Assembly: GCF_900112365.1 (NCBI RefSeq)
Contig: NZ_FOLQ01000012.1
Location: forward strand, 80,914 to 144,913
DNA length: 64,000 nt
Direction: 5' to 3'
From: Spirosoma endophyticum
Lineage (GTDB): Bacteria > Bacteroidota > Bacteroidia > Cytophagales > Spirosomataceae
In this document: positions 35,477 to 44,035 of the stretch, piece after piece
Numbering within the stretch: position 1 is the first letter of the stretch
Layout: the number at the start of each line of letters is the position of its first letter
Position numbers and translations under genes: made by a program
Notes under the pieces: generated by a model
What the model was told of the DNA's origin: nothing
What the model saw: only the letters and a program-made list of their open reading frames with translations
The model's database searches: none

Positions 35477-36778
35477 CTAGTTCCCTACTGTGAAAAGAGA
35501 TTGAATTTGACTCTGAATAGCGATGACGTGCTCAAGCATGGCATCAGTAACAGGTGACTCTTCTAAGAGAGGGGCATAACCCACGAATAAGGGTTCATAT
35601 CCGCGTATCGGATGTCCTTCGTTCCAACCCGTACCTAACCAGCCAGCGAATTCACCGTAATTTAAATTCTGAAGTGTAGCCGGAGTTAACGTACCGCGCA
35701 AGGTGGGTACAGACGCGATAAATTCAGCTTCCACTGGCAAGAGTAAAGGACAAATCAATACCGTACCAAAACAAGCAGTATTAAACTCAATCCGCGACTT
35801 GTTAGCCGTCAGCTCAGGTCCTAAGTAATCAAACGCTACGTACAGATGAATCCGCTGGGAACGGCTAGTTACAACAACTTGATCCAGGTCAGGGTATTTA
35901 ATGTGTTGATAAGAGTCCAAGACAACGGCCCGATGTGAATTCACAGATCGGGTATGCAACAGCGTATGGCAAATAAAATCGGTATATAAGGCCAGCGTAG
36001 CCTTATTTTTAAATTCACTGGTTTTCCCTCTCACCAGTAATATTTCGGGCAGTAGTGGCTCCTCGCTCCGGGTGAAATCATTGCCTTGGACCATAGGATT
36101 TCCGGGTGCTGAAATCCAGTACAAGCCGGGGTTACTCCAAGTGTCAAAACAAATTTCCACGATGCTTATGCTACGAGTCAGCGGCTTAATTTCATCATGG
36201 CTTGAAAAATCATTCAGTATAGGCTGAATGAATTGGGCAATTTGAGGAACCGAAGCCAGGATTGGCAGCGTCCGACGGTAGCCTTGTTTGGCAAATTCAA
36301 TTAAATGGGGGATTGTGCAAACGTCTACGCCCAGTGGATGCTTGGCGTTCTTCTCAGTTACTGTGCGTAAATACCAGATGATAGCCGCGATGTAGTGGAC
36401 GATTGCCGGGTACCGAACGAAACCTTTCTCGTTGACAGGATCATAAGGACCAAGCCGTAAATTCAAATGAATTAGTCCAGCTATCCGAACCGCGTCTGTA
36501 AGGTCAGTCACGCGTTTCCAGTCAATCGGGTTAAGGCGAAACGATTGGTCAGGGTAATCAAAATCGATTAGGTTGCGTTGGTCGTCAATAAAATAGTTAA
36601 GCTGTTCCGAGGGCATTGATCCTACGTAATACAGATGTGCATTCGTAGAAAATTCAGTAAACATAAACTGCGTTAGCAGGGCATTCTTTGCCGAGCCAGG
36701 CGAACCAATCAATAAAGTAGGCTGATTAGGTTGGTGACCACTTAATTGATTCAGGGGGTGATCTGTTTTAAGACTCAT
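35477..36778 (-). CDS. Catalytically dead VirD4-like coupling-protein paralogue
   Basis: 433 residues from ATG 36778; the frame is open to 36820 with further starts. It parallels the cytosolic part of the coupling protein encoded at 54.6-56.7 kb throughout: GSPGSAKN for GTPGSGKS, FRLNPIDWKRVTDLTDAVR for LRVNPLLPTRMTDIQDAIE, CTIPHLIEF for CTLPHAIEF, NPGLYWIS for SPALYWVL, and RAVVLDSYQHI for CSIIVDELPTI. Walker A loses its Ser (Asn) and central Gly (Ala); Walker B DE is DS. The membrane-spanning N-terminus of VirD4 is absent. The protein should be soluble and inactive as an ATPase. It may bind the relaxosome or T4SS in place of VirD4. The similarity is read directly; the role is inference. Confidence 0.6.
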   Translation of the reverse strand: MSLKTDHPLNQLSGHQPNQPTLLIGSPGSAKNALLTQFMFTEFSTNAHLYYVGSMPSEQLNYFIDDQRNLIDFDYPDQSFRLNPIDWKRVTDLTDAVRIAGLIHLNLRLGPYDPVNEKGFVRYPAIVHYIAAIIWYLRTVTEKNAKHPLGVDVCTIPHLIEFAKQGYRRTLPILASVPQIAQFIQPILNDFSSHDEIKPLTRSISIVEICFDTWSNPGLYWISAPGNPMVQGNDFTRSEEPLLPEILLVRGKTSEFKNKATLALYTDFICHTLLHTRSVNSHRAVVLDSYQHIKYPDLDQVVVTSRSQRIHLYVAFDYLGPELTANKSRIEFNTACFGTVLICPLLLPVEAEFIASVPTLRGTLTPATLQNLNYGEFAGWLGTGWNEGHPIRGYEPLFVGYAPLLEESPVTDAMLEHVIAIQSQIQSLFTVGN

Positions 36779-36866
36779 GGTATTACCATTCATAAAGGTA
36801 AGACAACTGATAAAAGTCATTAAGACTACTCGTCGTTATACGAGAAAAGTAAGTATCGGAATCACC

Positions 36867-37085
36867 TTATCGGTACTGCAATCGCTTAACTGATTGGACC
36901 AATGGGTTATCAAACGTATAGCGTTCTATCCAGGGGGCTATGGTCCAATGATACAATAGAAAAGCGATTACAAACAAGACAAGTAAAATCAGCCACTCTT
37001 TCCTGGAAGTACCTGATTCACTTTTTCGCTCCGTATAATCAGGCACTTGGCAGGCTTGCTCTGGAGATGATTTTGTCGCTACCAT
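36867..37085 (-). CDS. Small single-span membrane protein
   Basis: 72 residues. Charged N-terminal ~28 residues are followed by one membrane helix (EWLILLVLFVIAFLLYHW) and a basic C-terminal tail. It is the first gene of the minus-strand cassette, 88 bases before the VirD4-like gene. No family is recognised. It could supply the membrane anchor the soluble VirD4-like protein lacks; this is speculation from order alone. Confidence 0.5.
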   Translation of the reverse strand: MVATKSSPEQACQVPDYTERKSESGTSRKEWLILLVLFVIAFLLYHWTIAPWIERYTFDNPLVQSVKRLQYR

Positions 37086-37331
37086 GTCATGTATGGCTGT
37101 TAAGGGTAAGATGAATACGGAGGCTAAAAATGAATACCCCTAAATTCTTCAGGGAGATCACACCATATCCTTATTATCAAGTCGATGAAAAGAAAGACTA
37201 GAAACCAAATAACTTTTATACCAAGTCGTTTTCAGAAGTGTTTAATTTTCCAAAAGAGTTGCACTGATTTTTGGTCGGCCTCCTTCAACCTATCCAGATC
37301 CGTCGCGGGAGACTTTTTGGGCGATTCCATA

Positions 37332-37754
37332 TCATTTGACAGCGGTTACGGTGAAGGTTGTGTCTTTAGCTTGACCCAACGAATCAAAAACCCGAAACGT
37401 CAAGGTATGTGAACCTGAATCAATGGGCATATACGTGAGCGTATCACTCAGTAATCGACTCATAGTTGCTGGAACGACCGTTTTTCCACCGGGAGCGAGC
37501 ACCTTGTTGTTAAGCCACAATTCACCCCGCACTGGCGCAGCTACCTGCCAGGAAAGTGTATACGAATTACCCAACGTGAGGTAATCCGGTTTAACACCGA
37601 AGCCCACTGACGTTGGCTTTCGCCAGGGAATTGACGTAGGAAAGGCGTCTATCTCTAGTTGAAAGGGAAATGTGCGTTGAATGTCGAGCGATTCGGTTTG
37701 ACAGGCCGCCCCAACCAGTAGTAGGCCACAGGCCCAAAAGATTGACTTTTTCAT
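37332..37754 (-). CDS. traQ: TraQ-like lipoprotein (DUF3872-type)
   Basis: 140 residues with a lipobox signal peptide (LLLVGAACQ, lipidated at Cys18). The mature part is beta-rich with an Ig-like pattern (YTLSWQVAAPVRGELWLNN, then SHTLTFRVFDSLGQAKD), in line with TraQ of Bacteroides conjugative transposons. It is the last gene of the tra operon and overlaps the TraO gene by 4 bases. TraQ is thought to be a periplasmic or outer-membrane accessory of the mating channel. The assignment rests on position plus fold pattern. Confidence 0.55.
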   Translation of the reverse strand: MKKSIFWACGLLLVGAACQTESLDIQRTFPFQLEIDAFPTSIPWRKPTSVGFGVKPDYLTLGNSYTLSWQVAAPVRGELWLNNKVLAPGGKTVVPATMSRLLSDTLTYMPIDSGSHTLTFRVFDSLGQAKDTTFTVTAVK

Positions 37755-38341
37755 CGGAAGAAACAGTAACGGATACCAATGTATCCAGTGGTGCGAAATT
37801 TGGAGACCTCCGAAAACGGGATATACCGTTCAGTGATCCCGCCCACGATGGCCAGCGATGGACCGACATATACCTCAGCTTCTAGTCCGAGCTGAGGGCC
37901 AATGGAAGCCGTAGATTTATTTTGAATGACTCCTTCCGCTAAATTTGGTTGATTCCGGTTAACAGATTCGTAGCCAACGTATAGTCCCGCCGTAGGTGCG
38001 ATATACAGCCAACGATGGGTTGTAAAGAAACCACGGGGCACGTAATCCATCGACAGCCAATACTGCTCAATCAAAGGTTTTGCCAGCGTCTGGGCGTCGT
38101 AGTATTTACGCATGTACGATACAGAGGCTTTCCAATAGCGCTCATTTTTTCGGTACCATACGTAATCAAGGGCACCCATATAGCCGCTTCCCGGTGCATG
38201 TGGAGACGAAAATTTAGGGAAGTTATCGACGACTCCCGCCGTAAAACTAACGGCCGTCTGGCCCTTTATATGCCGCTGGGCGTAGGCTTGCCGACCAATG
38301 AGCGTGCTCACCAGGAGCAACAGAATCTGAAGGGATTTCAT
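37751..38341 (-). CDS. traO: Conjugal transfer protein TraO (outer-membrane beta-barrel)
   Basis: 196 residues with a signal peptide ending in QAYAQ. Alternating aromatic strands and a C-terminal aromatic residue region (YIGIRYCFFR) fit a small outer-membrane beta-barrel, as in TraO of Bacteroidetes elements. The start overlaps the TraN stop by 4 bases and the end overlaps the next gene by 4 bases. The order TraN-TraO-TraQ is conserved in the family. It probably stabilises the outer-membrane part of the mating channel. Confidence 0.75.
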   Translation of the reverse strand: MKSLQILLLLVSTLIGRQAYAQRHIKGQTAVSFTAGVVDNFPKFSSPHAPGSGYMGALDYVWYRKNERYWKASVSYMRKYYDAQTLAKPLIEQYWLSMDYVPRGFFTTHRWLYIAPTAGLYVGYESVNRNQPNLAEGVIQNKSTASIGPQLGLEAEVYVGPSLAIVGGITERYIPFSEVSKFRTTGYIGIRYCFFR

Positions 38342-39402
38342 AAGATATCAGCGTCTAAAATGTCCTGATTAGCCATCGTGAAAGTCACCGTTCGGCCCCC
38401 ATTCTTTTCGCCCATAATCACCTGTACCACCTTGTCATCCGGGATGGTGAATTTTTGGAAGACGTATATTTTTTCAACACTCTTCTGCCCAGGAATTATA
38501 GCTAACGGTTGGTTATATACGTACAGTGGAATGACTTCCAATTCCTGGTGTGACGTTTCTTTCGCCAGGGTTTTGTCAACGATAAAAAAGCGAATGAAAT
38601 CCAGGTCATAGCGGATGTTGGATTTATTCTTCACCCCTATTTTATAATAAAGCACATTGTCCTTGTAATACAGGCCCCGTAGACTCGCCTGAATGTCGTA
38701 TTTATTAATACCAATGTGTTTAACTCGCCGGTTGTGTTCCATGATAGACGAGCAGTTTTGGACAATTTCCTGCTGTGAGGTATTCACGCCAGCAAAGCTG
38801 ACAAGGGTTCCTTTCTGGTTAACAGACCTTGCCTTTTGTTGGACCAACCCCTCCTCATTGACGGATAGATCCAGCGCCAGCATGGTCGGGTATTCATTGT
38901 AGTTAACCACGAAACTATAAAATTGCCCGTCGGCCGTCATGACCGAAAAATTGGTTTCATTAAACCCGATACTACTTGCCTTCACGCGTAGGACATTATC
39001 AACTGCGTTGGCTTTATCGGCAATAATATCCTTGGAACCCAGATCGACCGACCGAATGGGCGACTTGAAAATGATGCAGGTCGTCTTATTAAACGCCAAA
39101 TCAAGATAGTAAGAACGAACGACGTTATGATCCTGTATTGGAAGTGATCCATAGGAAAATACCGGCACTTCACCCTGTGTGGAAAGACCTAGCCGCTCTG
39201 GGACGCTAATGGCCACACCCGGCGTCACCGCACTGGGTGCCACAGCGTTTCCGGCACCAACCCGTTTCCGGATTGAATCAAGTCGCATTGTTTGTGAAGT
39301 TGCCGTATTACGTGTGGCGCTTTTCAATGAATCAGCCACTTGAGCCGATGCCAGGTGATGCACACTAAGGGCTAGGACCGAAATATAGACTACATGTTTC
39401 AT
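38338..39402 (-). CDS. traN: Conjugative transfer protein TraN (VirB9-like)
   Basis: 354 residues with a signal peptide (ALSVHHLASAQ). Residues about 95-180 hold the family core: YYLDLAFNKTTCIIFKSPIR with SVDLGSKDIIADKA and FSVMTADGQFYSFVVNYNE. This is the DUF4138 VirB9-type beta domain. TraN forms the outer-membrane core complex with TraM. It lies 10 bases after TraM and overlaps TraO by 4 bases. Length is typical. Confidence 0.85.
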   Translation of the reverse strand: MKHVVYISVLALSVHHLASAQVADSLKSATRNTATSQTMRLDSIRKRVGAGNAVAPSAVTPGVAISVPERLGLSTQGEVPVFSYGSLPIQDHNVVRSYYLDLAFNKTTCIIFKSPIRSVDLGSKDIIADKANAVDNVLRVKASSIGFNETNFSVMTADGQFYSFVVNYNEYPTMLALDLSVNEEGLVQQKARSVNQKGTLVSFAGVNTSQQEIVQNCSSIMEHNRRVKHIGINKYDIQASLRGLYYKDNVLYYKIGVKNKSNIRYDLDFIRFFIVDKTLAKETSHQELEVIPLYVYNQPLAIIPGQKSVEKIYVFQKFTIPDDKVVQVIMGEKNGGRTVTFTMANQDILDADIL

Positions 39403-39411
39403 CGCAGTTAC

Positions 39412-40629
39412 TTATTTTAAAAGGACATAATAATTATTTTTCAGCGTAGCCTTTTGAACGGCCACTTTACGGGAGAGGAAGCTTCGTCCTCCCTGAAGCC
39501 CAGCCTGAACGGCGGAGGCCGCTGCCATTGCCGGCACATTTGCCGAATAGACGGGGGCACTCACATTAAAGCCCTGACCCGCCTGGGAAACCGCTTGACG
39601 CCCTTGTTGAACGCCGACAACGTTTGGGACGTAGATGCCCGATAACCCATCCATATCAAAGACCGTTAATTTCATCGGCAGAATACGTCCTTCGACCTGT
39701 ACCTGGTTAATGGCAATGTTAACCCGCTGGCCACCAAAATTGGCAACCCCGTACAGGCGGGTACCTTCCGGGATCATCCGGCCCCGAAGGGTAATCGATT
39801 CGAGCAATCGTAGCGTTACACGACCTCCCGATATAATCGTTTGATCTGAAAACACCATTGCTTTAACCGTTACCGAGAGCGAGTCTTCCTTCGCGTCCAT
39901 CTGCTGTTTACGCATGTCGGACTGGAGCCCGTAAAAATTATTCTTACCCGCTGCTCCGTTTAGCGAAGAAACCGTGGAGATCGGAACCGTTTCAGGCTTG
40001 AGTGCTCTACCTTGCAGATCAGCTTGGCGCTTGATCTTATCAGCTTTATACTCCTGAAGCAACGCCAGCAATTGTTTCTGTTTTTCAATTTCTGCCTTTG
40101 TCTTGGTCGGATCGACCTCATTGACCTCATCATCATCTGCCAGCTCCTCTTGCCCAGCCCTAGTCCCCGCTTTCTGATTCCGTTTTTTTTTGCGCGGGGG
40201 CGCGGGGGATTCTGGTTTTTCGTAGATTTCATCCGGGACGTCATTTCCATAGATGTACGAATCGGCTTCACCACCACGTCGAGATTGATCTGGATGAAGG
40301 GTAGCCGGAACGTTTGCATTCAGGCCCCGTTCCATCGGCATCTGATCGGGCATCGATAACGGATGGGCATTCGTAGCCAGTTCAAGTTTTGACTGGGAAG
40401 GTAGGCCCGTTGAGTCGCCAGCGTTCGGCAAATCCGAATTTAAGCTCATGGTTGGTTTTACCGCGCCCTCCTCCTTAGATTTGGTGTGGTTAAGAAAGTA
40501 GTAAATAATCAGGATTAAGCAGACCCCAGCACCCGTCAGGATGGTGACGAATCGTTTATCCTGCATCAGCTGCTTGATTCTACTTCCGTCGAAGCGATCC
40601 GGCTCCGGCGTGGTTTGATTGGTGCTCAT
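39412..40629 (-). CDS. traM: Conjugative transfer protein TraM (VirB10-like)
   Basis: 405 residues. One N-terminal membrane helix (VTILTGAGVCLILIIYYFL) precedes a Pro/Lys-rich low-complexity middle with a KKKRNQK patch. A C-terminal VirB10-like beta-barrel domain follows: VKAMVFSDQTIISGGRVTLR, LRGRMIPEGTRLYGVANF and GRILPMKLTVFDMDGLSGIY. It spans the inner membrane and reaches the outer-membrane core. The N-terminus overlaps the TraL-like gene by 50 bases in another frame, an unusually long overlap for this operon. Confidence 0.85.
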   Translation of the reverse strand: MSTNQTTPEPDRFDGSRIKQLMQDKRFVTILTGAGVCLILIIYYFLNHTKSKEEGAVKPTMSLNSDLPNAGDSTGLPSQSKLELATNAHPLSMPDQMPMERGLNANVPATLHPDQSRRGGEADSYIYGNDVPDEIYEKPESPAPPRKKKRNQKAGTRAGQEELADDDEVNEVDPTKTKAEIEKQKQLLALLQEYKADKIKRQADLQGRALKPETVPISTVSSLNGAAGKNNFYGLQSDMRKQQMDAKEDSLSVTVKAMVFSDQTIISGGRVTLRLLESITLRGRMIPEGTRLYGVANFGGQRVNIAINQVQVEGRILPMKLTVFDMDGLSGIYVPNVVGVQQGRQAVSQAGQGFNVSAPVYSANVPAMAAASAVQAGLQGGRSFLSRKVAVQKATLKNNYYVLLK

Positions 40630-40876
40630 GATGTTTTTGGGTTATACGAGTAAAAAAATGACCAGTTGCCGTGTAGTACACACTGAAAGAACCTAGAAAA
40701 AGCAACCCTGCCAGACAAATGACGGCTTGCCATTTACGGTGCTGAAGCGGCTGTTTTTCCCACTGTTTGACTCGCCTATCAAGATTCGAATAAACCCACA
40801 GGCAAGCCGAATGGTAGGCCAACAGGAGTCGTTCGGAAGGCGGCTTCTTTCGCCGTTTAAGGATGTTCAGGAACAT
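40580..40876 (-). CDS. traL: TraL-like small inner membrane protein
   Basis: 98 residues. A basic N-terminal half is followed by one membrane helix (AVICLAGLLFLGSFSVYYTA). It lies between TraK and TraM, the place of TraL in the Bacteroidetes tra order, and matches TraL in size. The last 50 bases overlap the TraM gene. Its sequence alone would not identify it. Confidence 0.6.
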   Translation of the reverse strand: MFLNILKRRKKPPSERLLLAYHSACLWVYSNLDRRVKQWEKQPLQHRKWQAVICLAGLLFLGSFSVYYTATGHFFTRITQKHHEHQSNHAGAGSLRRK

Positions 40877-40897
40877 AGATGTAGGGACGTTAAGGGG

Positions 40898-41560
40898 TTA
40901 AGGACGATGCCCTTCGTAGTGATCCCGATTGATGGTTTCTATGTCCGAATTATCTGTAACCCGGAACCGCTCAATGACAAAGCCGTGCGGGTTATTATCC
41001 GTTCGGGTAGCGTCGATGAGGTAGCAATCGGCAATTAATTTACGCATCGTGATATTCGTCGCGCGAACCAGCATAATACGGGCATTAATCGTACAGTAGT
41101 AGGGCGATTTATTCATGTCCAGGCTGACCGAATCAATCATCACTTTCTGAATGGTATTGCCTTGTAAAAGCTTGGTATAGAAGCCTTTTTCCCGCAAATC
41201 AAGGTAATGCCGGGTAATGGATTCATCCCCCAGGTAAGCCGCCTGCTTCATATTGGCGTCAATGGCTTTCTCATCGGGTTCCTGGTTGAAAAAAAGCTTC
41301 AAAAACGTCTTGACATGGTCTTTTGCCTCGGCTGGGCGATTTGTGTTCTGTTCCTGAGCCAGCGCCAGCATAATCGACTTACCTCCATTGTCGAGCACGT
41401 ATATTTTCTCCCGTGATTCCCGAGTAGTTTTGTACGAGAGATAGGCCACCCAGGAAGCTACCCCAATACAGCCCAGGACGATGACAAAGACTAAAATCCT
41501 GACTAATTGAAACGACGATTCGATATTTCGCAAATAGCGAAAATTGAAATTAGCATTCAT
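40898..41560 (-). CDS. traK: Conjugative transfer protein TraK (VirB8-like)
   Basis: 220 residues. A membrane helix near the N-terminus (LVRILVFVIVLGCIGVASWV) is followed by a periplasmic VirB8-like domain with the family's DESITRHYLDLREKGFYTKL and CYLIDATRTDNNPHGFVIER. The N-terminal FRYLRNIESSFQLVRI is also characteristic. It lies 20 bases after TraJ. VirB8 proteins nucleate assembly of the inner-membrane complex. Confidence 0.85.
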   Translation of the reverse strand: MNANFNFRYLRNIESSFQLVRILVFVIVLGCIGVASWVAYLSYKTTRESREKIYVLDNGGKSIMLALAQEQNTNRPAEAKDHVKTFLKLFFNQEPDEKAIDANMKQAAYLGDESITRHYLDLREKGFYTKLLQGNTIQKVMIDSVSLDMNKSPYYCTINARIMLVRATNITMRKLIADCYLIDATRTDNNPHGFVIERFRVTDNSDIETINRDHYEGHRP

Positions 41561-41580
41561 ACAAAGGAAAGTTTAAGCAG

Positions 41581-42624
41581 TTAGTAAGAGGTCGCGGCAC
41601 CGGCTAAGCGACCCGCTGTATTACCCGAGGCTGCACCGGCTAGCTGAGTCGCCGTACGCGCCGGAGCCGACATCGCTCGTAAACCGTCTGAAACCCCGGT
41701 GGAATCCAATATCCAGGTAGCCAGTTTAGGGACCAGCAAGTACCCAAAAATACCGATGGCGTAGAAAAGCAAGTTGGCAATCGATGAACTCGGCATTCCA
41801 GGGTTGCCCTGAAGCTGCTGGAATTCTACATGCAGGCTGGACAGGTGAAAACTATCCAGAATGAACCCATAGATATTGGCAATCGGCACCCATAAAAGGG
41901 TATGTAGCACCCGCCCCACCCAGGCCGCAATGGAGGAGTAAAACCAGTCGAAACAGCCTAAACCGATCGTCAAAGGACCAAACATGCCTAAGATGATCAG
42001 GAAGTAAGTCGATATGATTTTTATGCCAATAATCACAATGAAATAAATAAGCCGAAAAAGAGCCATCAGCACATAGTTCACGGTGGTATCGATGACAAAA
42101 TTGACCGCATCGGCGTACGCCGAGGTGATCGAATTACCCATACCCATCACACTGTCCGTCACCAGTTGAAACCAGGAGCGGTTATCTTCGGCGGCTGCTA
42201 CCGGTGGCGGAGCATTGTTATTGCCTAGATTGTCAATACGCGTTTTGGCGTTGGTTAACACCTGTTGTTCTACCTCATCCCGACGGAAAGCGCCCATTTC
42301 CTGCGTCGCATCACTCAGCGTGCGGCCCATATAAACAACGCCGGAGTATAAACCTGGATAGGCCAGCAGGAGCATTGAAATAACAACCGGTCGAAGGAGT
42401 GGATATACATCAATGGCTTCATTTCGTGCCATGTGCGCCCAAACCCGGTAAAATACGTAAAACAGGGAGCCAATCAAGCCAATGGCCTGACCAATGGCAA
42501 TGAAGGAAGAGAATTCAGGCAGCATCGTATCAAACAAGGCGTCAGCCGCTTCCTCAATACTGCTGATGGCCCCGTTGGCTAGCGTACCATTCCAGCCGGT
42601 TCCAGTGGATTGTAGTAAAATCAT
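41581..42624 (-). CDS. traJ: Conjugative transfer protein TraJ (VirB6-like polytopic)
   Basis: 347 residues with at least five hydrophobic segments, for example FIAIGQAIGLIGSLFYVFY, ALFRLIYFIVIIGIKIIS, TYFLIILGMFGPLTIGLGCF and LLFYAIGIFGYLLVP. The motif GPLTIGLGCFDWFYSSIAAW is the family signature of TraJ. It forms part of the inner-membrane DNA-translocation platform. The start overlaps the upstream lipoprotein gene by 4 bases. The Ala/Gly-rich C-terminus is typical. Confidence 0.85.
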   Translation of the reverse strand: MILLQSTGTGWNGTLANGAISSIEEAADALFDTMLPEFSSFIAIGQAIGLIGSLFYVFYRVWAHMARNEAIDVYPLLRPVVISMLLLAYPGLYSGVVYMGRTLSDATQEMGAFRRDEVEQQVLTNAKTRIDNLGNNNAPPPVAAAEDNRSWFQLVTDSVMGMGNSITSAYADAVNFVIDTTVNYVLMALFRLIYFIVIIGIKIISTYFLIILGMFGPLTIGLGCFDWFYSSIAAWVGRVLHTLLWVPIANIYGFILDSFHLSSLHVEFQQLQGNPGMPSSSIANLLFYAIGIFGYLLVPKLATWILDSTGVSDGLRAMSAPARTATQLAGAASGNTAGRLAGAATSY

Positions 42625-43103
42625 GGGTTGAATTGGAAGGAATTAACTTTTGAGAAAACTAACTGGCTTGAATTGAAGCCGCCAGGCCCCCGGCAGCTGG
42701 TGGCCAGCCACAGCGAATTGAGTTGCAATTTTGACGGACTTAGTAACTGCAACTTATCAAAACCATAACCCTGTGTTGCGCCATGATCGCCTAGCGCACT
42801 ATGGGTTGAGTCATCCCAACGGAATGGCATGAAAGCCATTTCCGGGCCACAAGGGATTTTATGATTCGTGGTCGTATCTACGAGTTGCGAAAAGTAACTC
42901 CACAATAGCGAGTCTCCGGACGGTTTAATCGTTACACCGGCGTAAAAAAGACGGGAGCTACCACCGGGTAAAACGGCCTCCCACTGGCCTACATACCCAA
43001 CGGGGAAATCAACTGCTGTTCGTCTGAAGCGATCTTGCTTTTGACAACTGCTTTGAGAGAAGGTTGCCAGTAGGCTGAGTACTACTACTAGGAGCTGTTT
43101 CAT
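42621..43103 (-). CDS. Lipoprotein inserted in the tra operon
   Basis: 160 residues. Signal peptide MKQLLVVVLSLLATF with lipobox SQSSC (Cys20). The mature domain has WEAVLPGGSSRLFYAGV and two later cysteines (CGPE, TSCRG), suggesting a lipocalin-like or small beta protein. No Tra family is recognised. Four-base overlaps on both sides show that it is a true operon member. A surface or entry-exclusion role is possible but not supported by sequence. Confidence 0.6.
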   Translation of the reverse strand: MKQLLVVVLSLLATFSQSSCQKQDRFRRTAVDFPVGYVGQWEAVLPGGSSRLFYAGVTIKPSGDSLLWSYFSQLVDTTTNHKIPCGPEMAFMPFRWDDSTHSALGDHGATQGYGFDKLQLLSPSKLQLNSLWLATSCRGPGGFNSSQLVFSKVNSFQFNP

Positions 43104-44035
43104 TTCTTTACGTAACGAATCATGTAAGGGTCAGAAATTCGCTTGCTGATCGCTGAACGCATGGCCTGTTCTGACTCTGCCATGCGGTAGTAATTGACCG
43201 AGGCTGCTACTTTCCGGCCAAAACTGGCTAAATCCGCGTGGTGCTGTTTTGCTTCAGCCAGGGATTTTTGTTGTAGTTTAAGTCGGTCATAGGGAGACAA
43301 AAAGACGGGCTTACCTTTGGAAACGCTAAAGGCATTCCGCGCCTTAATTATGTCGGTGCTACCTAGCGTGCCCATCACTATCGAGTTATTGTAAAACGCG
43401 ACATCTTCATTTTTCCCTCTGTCGAGGTAGCGTTTAATCATTTTCGAGGTTGGCCCGCCACCATCGTAACTTTGGTCAATGGCATAGATTTCCGTTCCCC
43501 AAATGTTCTTGGTCGTTTGGCTTTCAATCTCTTTTATCGACGATTCCTTAATGGCTTTATTTTGGTCATTGTGTTGCAGGGCCCATTCGTAGCGCAGTTT
43601 GAAATCCTGATAGTTGAGTTTATTGAGTCGCTCCTGGCCATCTTTCCAGACGGTGCGTAATGAGGCGAGTTTCTTTACCAATCGCTTATCTTTGGTCTTC
43701 TGATAAATCGACATGATCTTCTCCGCTGCGGGAGCCACAACTACCGCATCCGCAATCGCTTTGATCATCTCATCGAGGGCTTTGTTCACGGCTAGATTAA
43801 CTAGGTCAACGCCGGGATCAACAATGCCTATTTTGATTTTACTCTCCGTCATGCCAAGCACTTTGTCAATCTCGCCTTGCAAGGCGGGATCAGTAGGCAT
43901 ACCAGCGTCCAGTTGACCGGGAGCCCGGACATCCGTCGCTTCATCTTGGGCCTGTCCGACTTGTGGACATACCACCAGTAATCCAACCAGTAGCAGCACG
44001 GCTACTAACCGGTTGTAGTTAGTTTGTATCGACAT
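43100..44035 (-). CDS. TraI/VirB5-like secreted conjugation protein
   Basis: 311 residues with a signal peptide (LLLVGLLVVCPQVGQAQ). The mature part is helical and charged, with RLVKKLASLRTVWKDGQERLN and LKLQQKSLAEAKQHHADLAS as probable coiled coils, ending in DPYMIRYVKK. Its place between TraG and TraJ matches TraI (DUF4141), a VirB5-like periplasmic protein. It shares layout and short motifs with the 326-residue protein just upstream, so the two look like a diverged tandem pair. Overlaps of 17 and 4 bases link it to its neighbours. Confidence 0.55.
   Translation of the reverse strand: MSIQTNYNRLVAVLLLVGLLVVCPQVGQAQDEATDVRAPGQLDAGMPTDPALQGEIDKVLGMTESKIKIGIVDPGVDLVNLAVNKALDEMIKAIADAVVVAPAAEKIMSIYQKTKDKRLVKKLASLRTVWKDGQERLNKLNYQDFKLRYEWALQHNDQNKAIKESSIKEIESQTTKNIWGTEIYAIDQSYDGGGPTSKMIKRYLDRGKNEDVAFYNNSIVMGTLGSTDIIKARNAFSVSKGKPVFLSPYDRLKLQQKSLAEAKQHHADLASFGRKVAASVNYYRMAESEQAMRSAISKRISDPYMIRYVKK

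Noticed and set aside
37185-37412. Plus-strand coding frame upstream of the 72-residue membrane protein gene
   Set aside because: It overlaps the end of the TraQ-like gene on the other strand, has no recognisable protein features and looks like chance.
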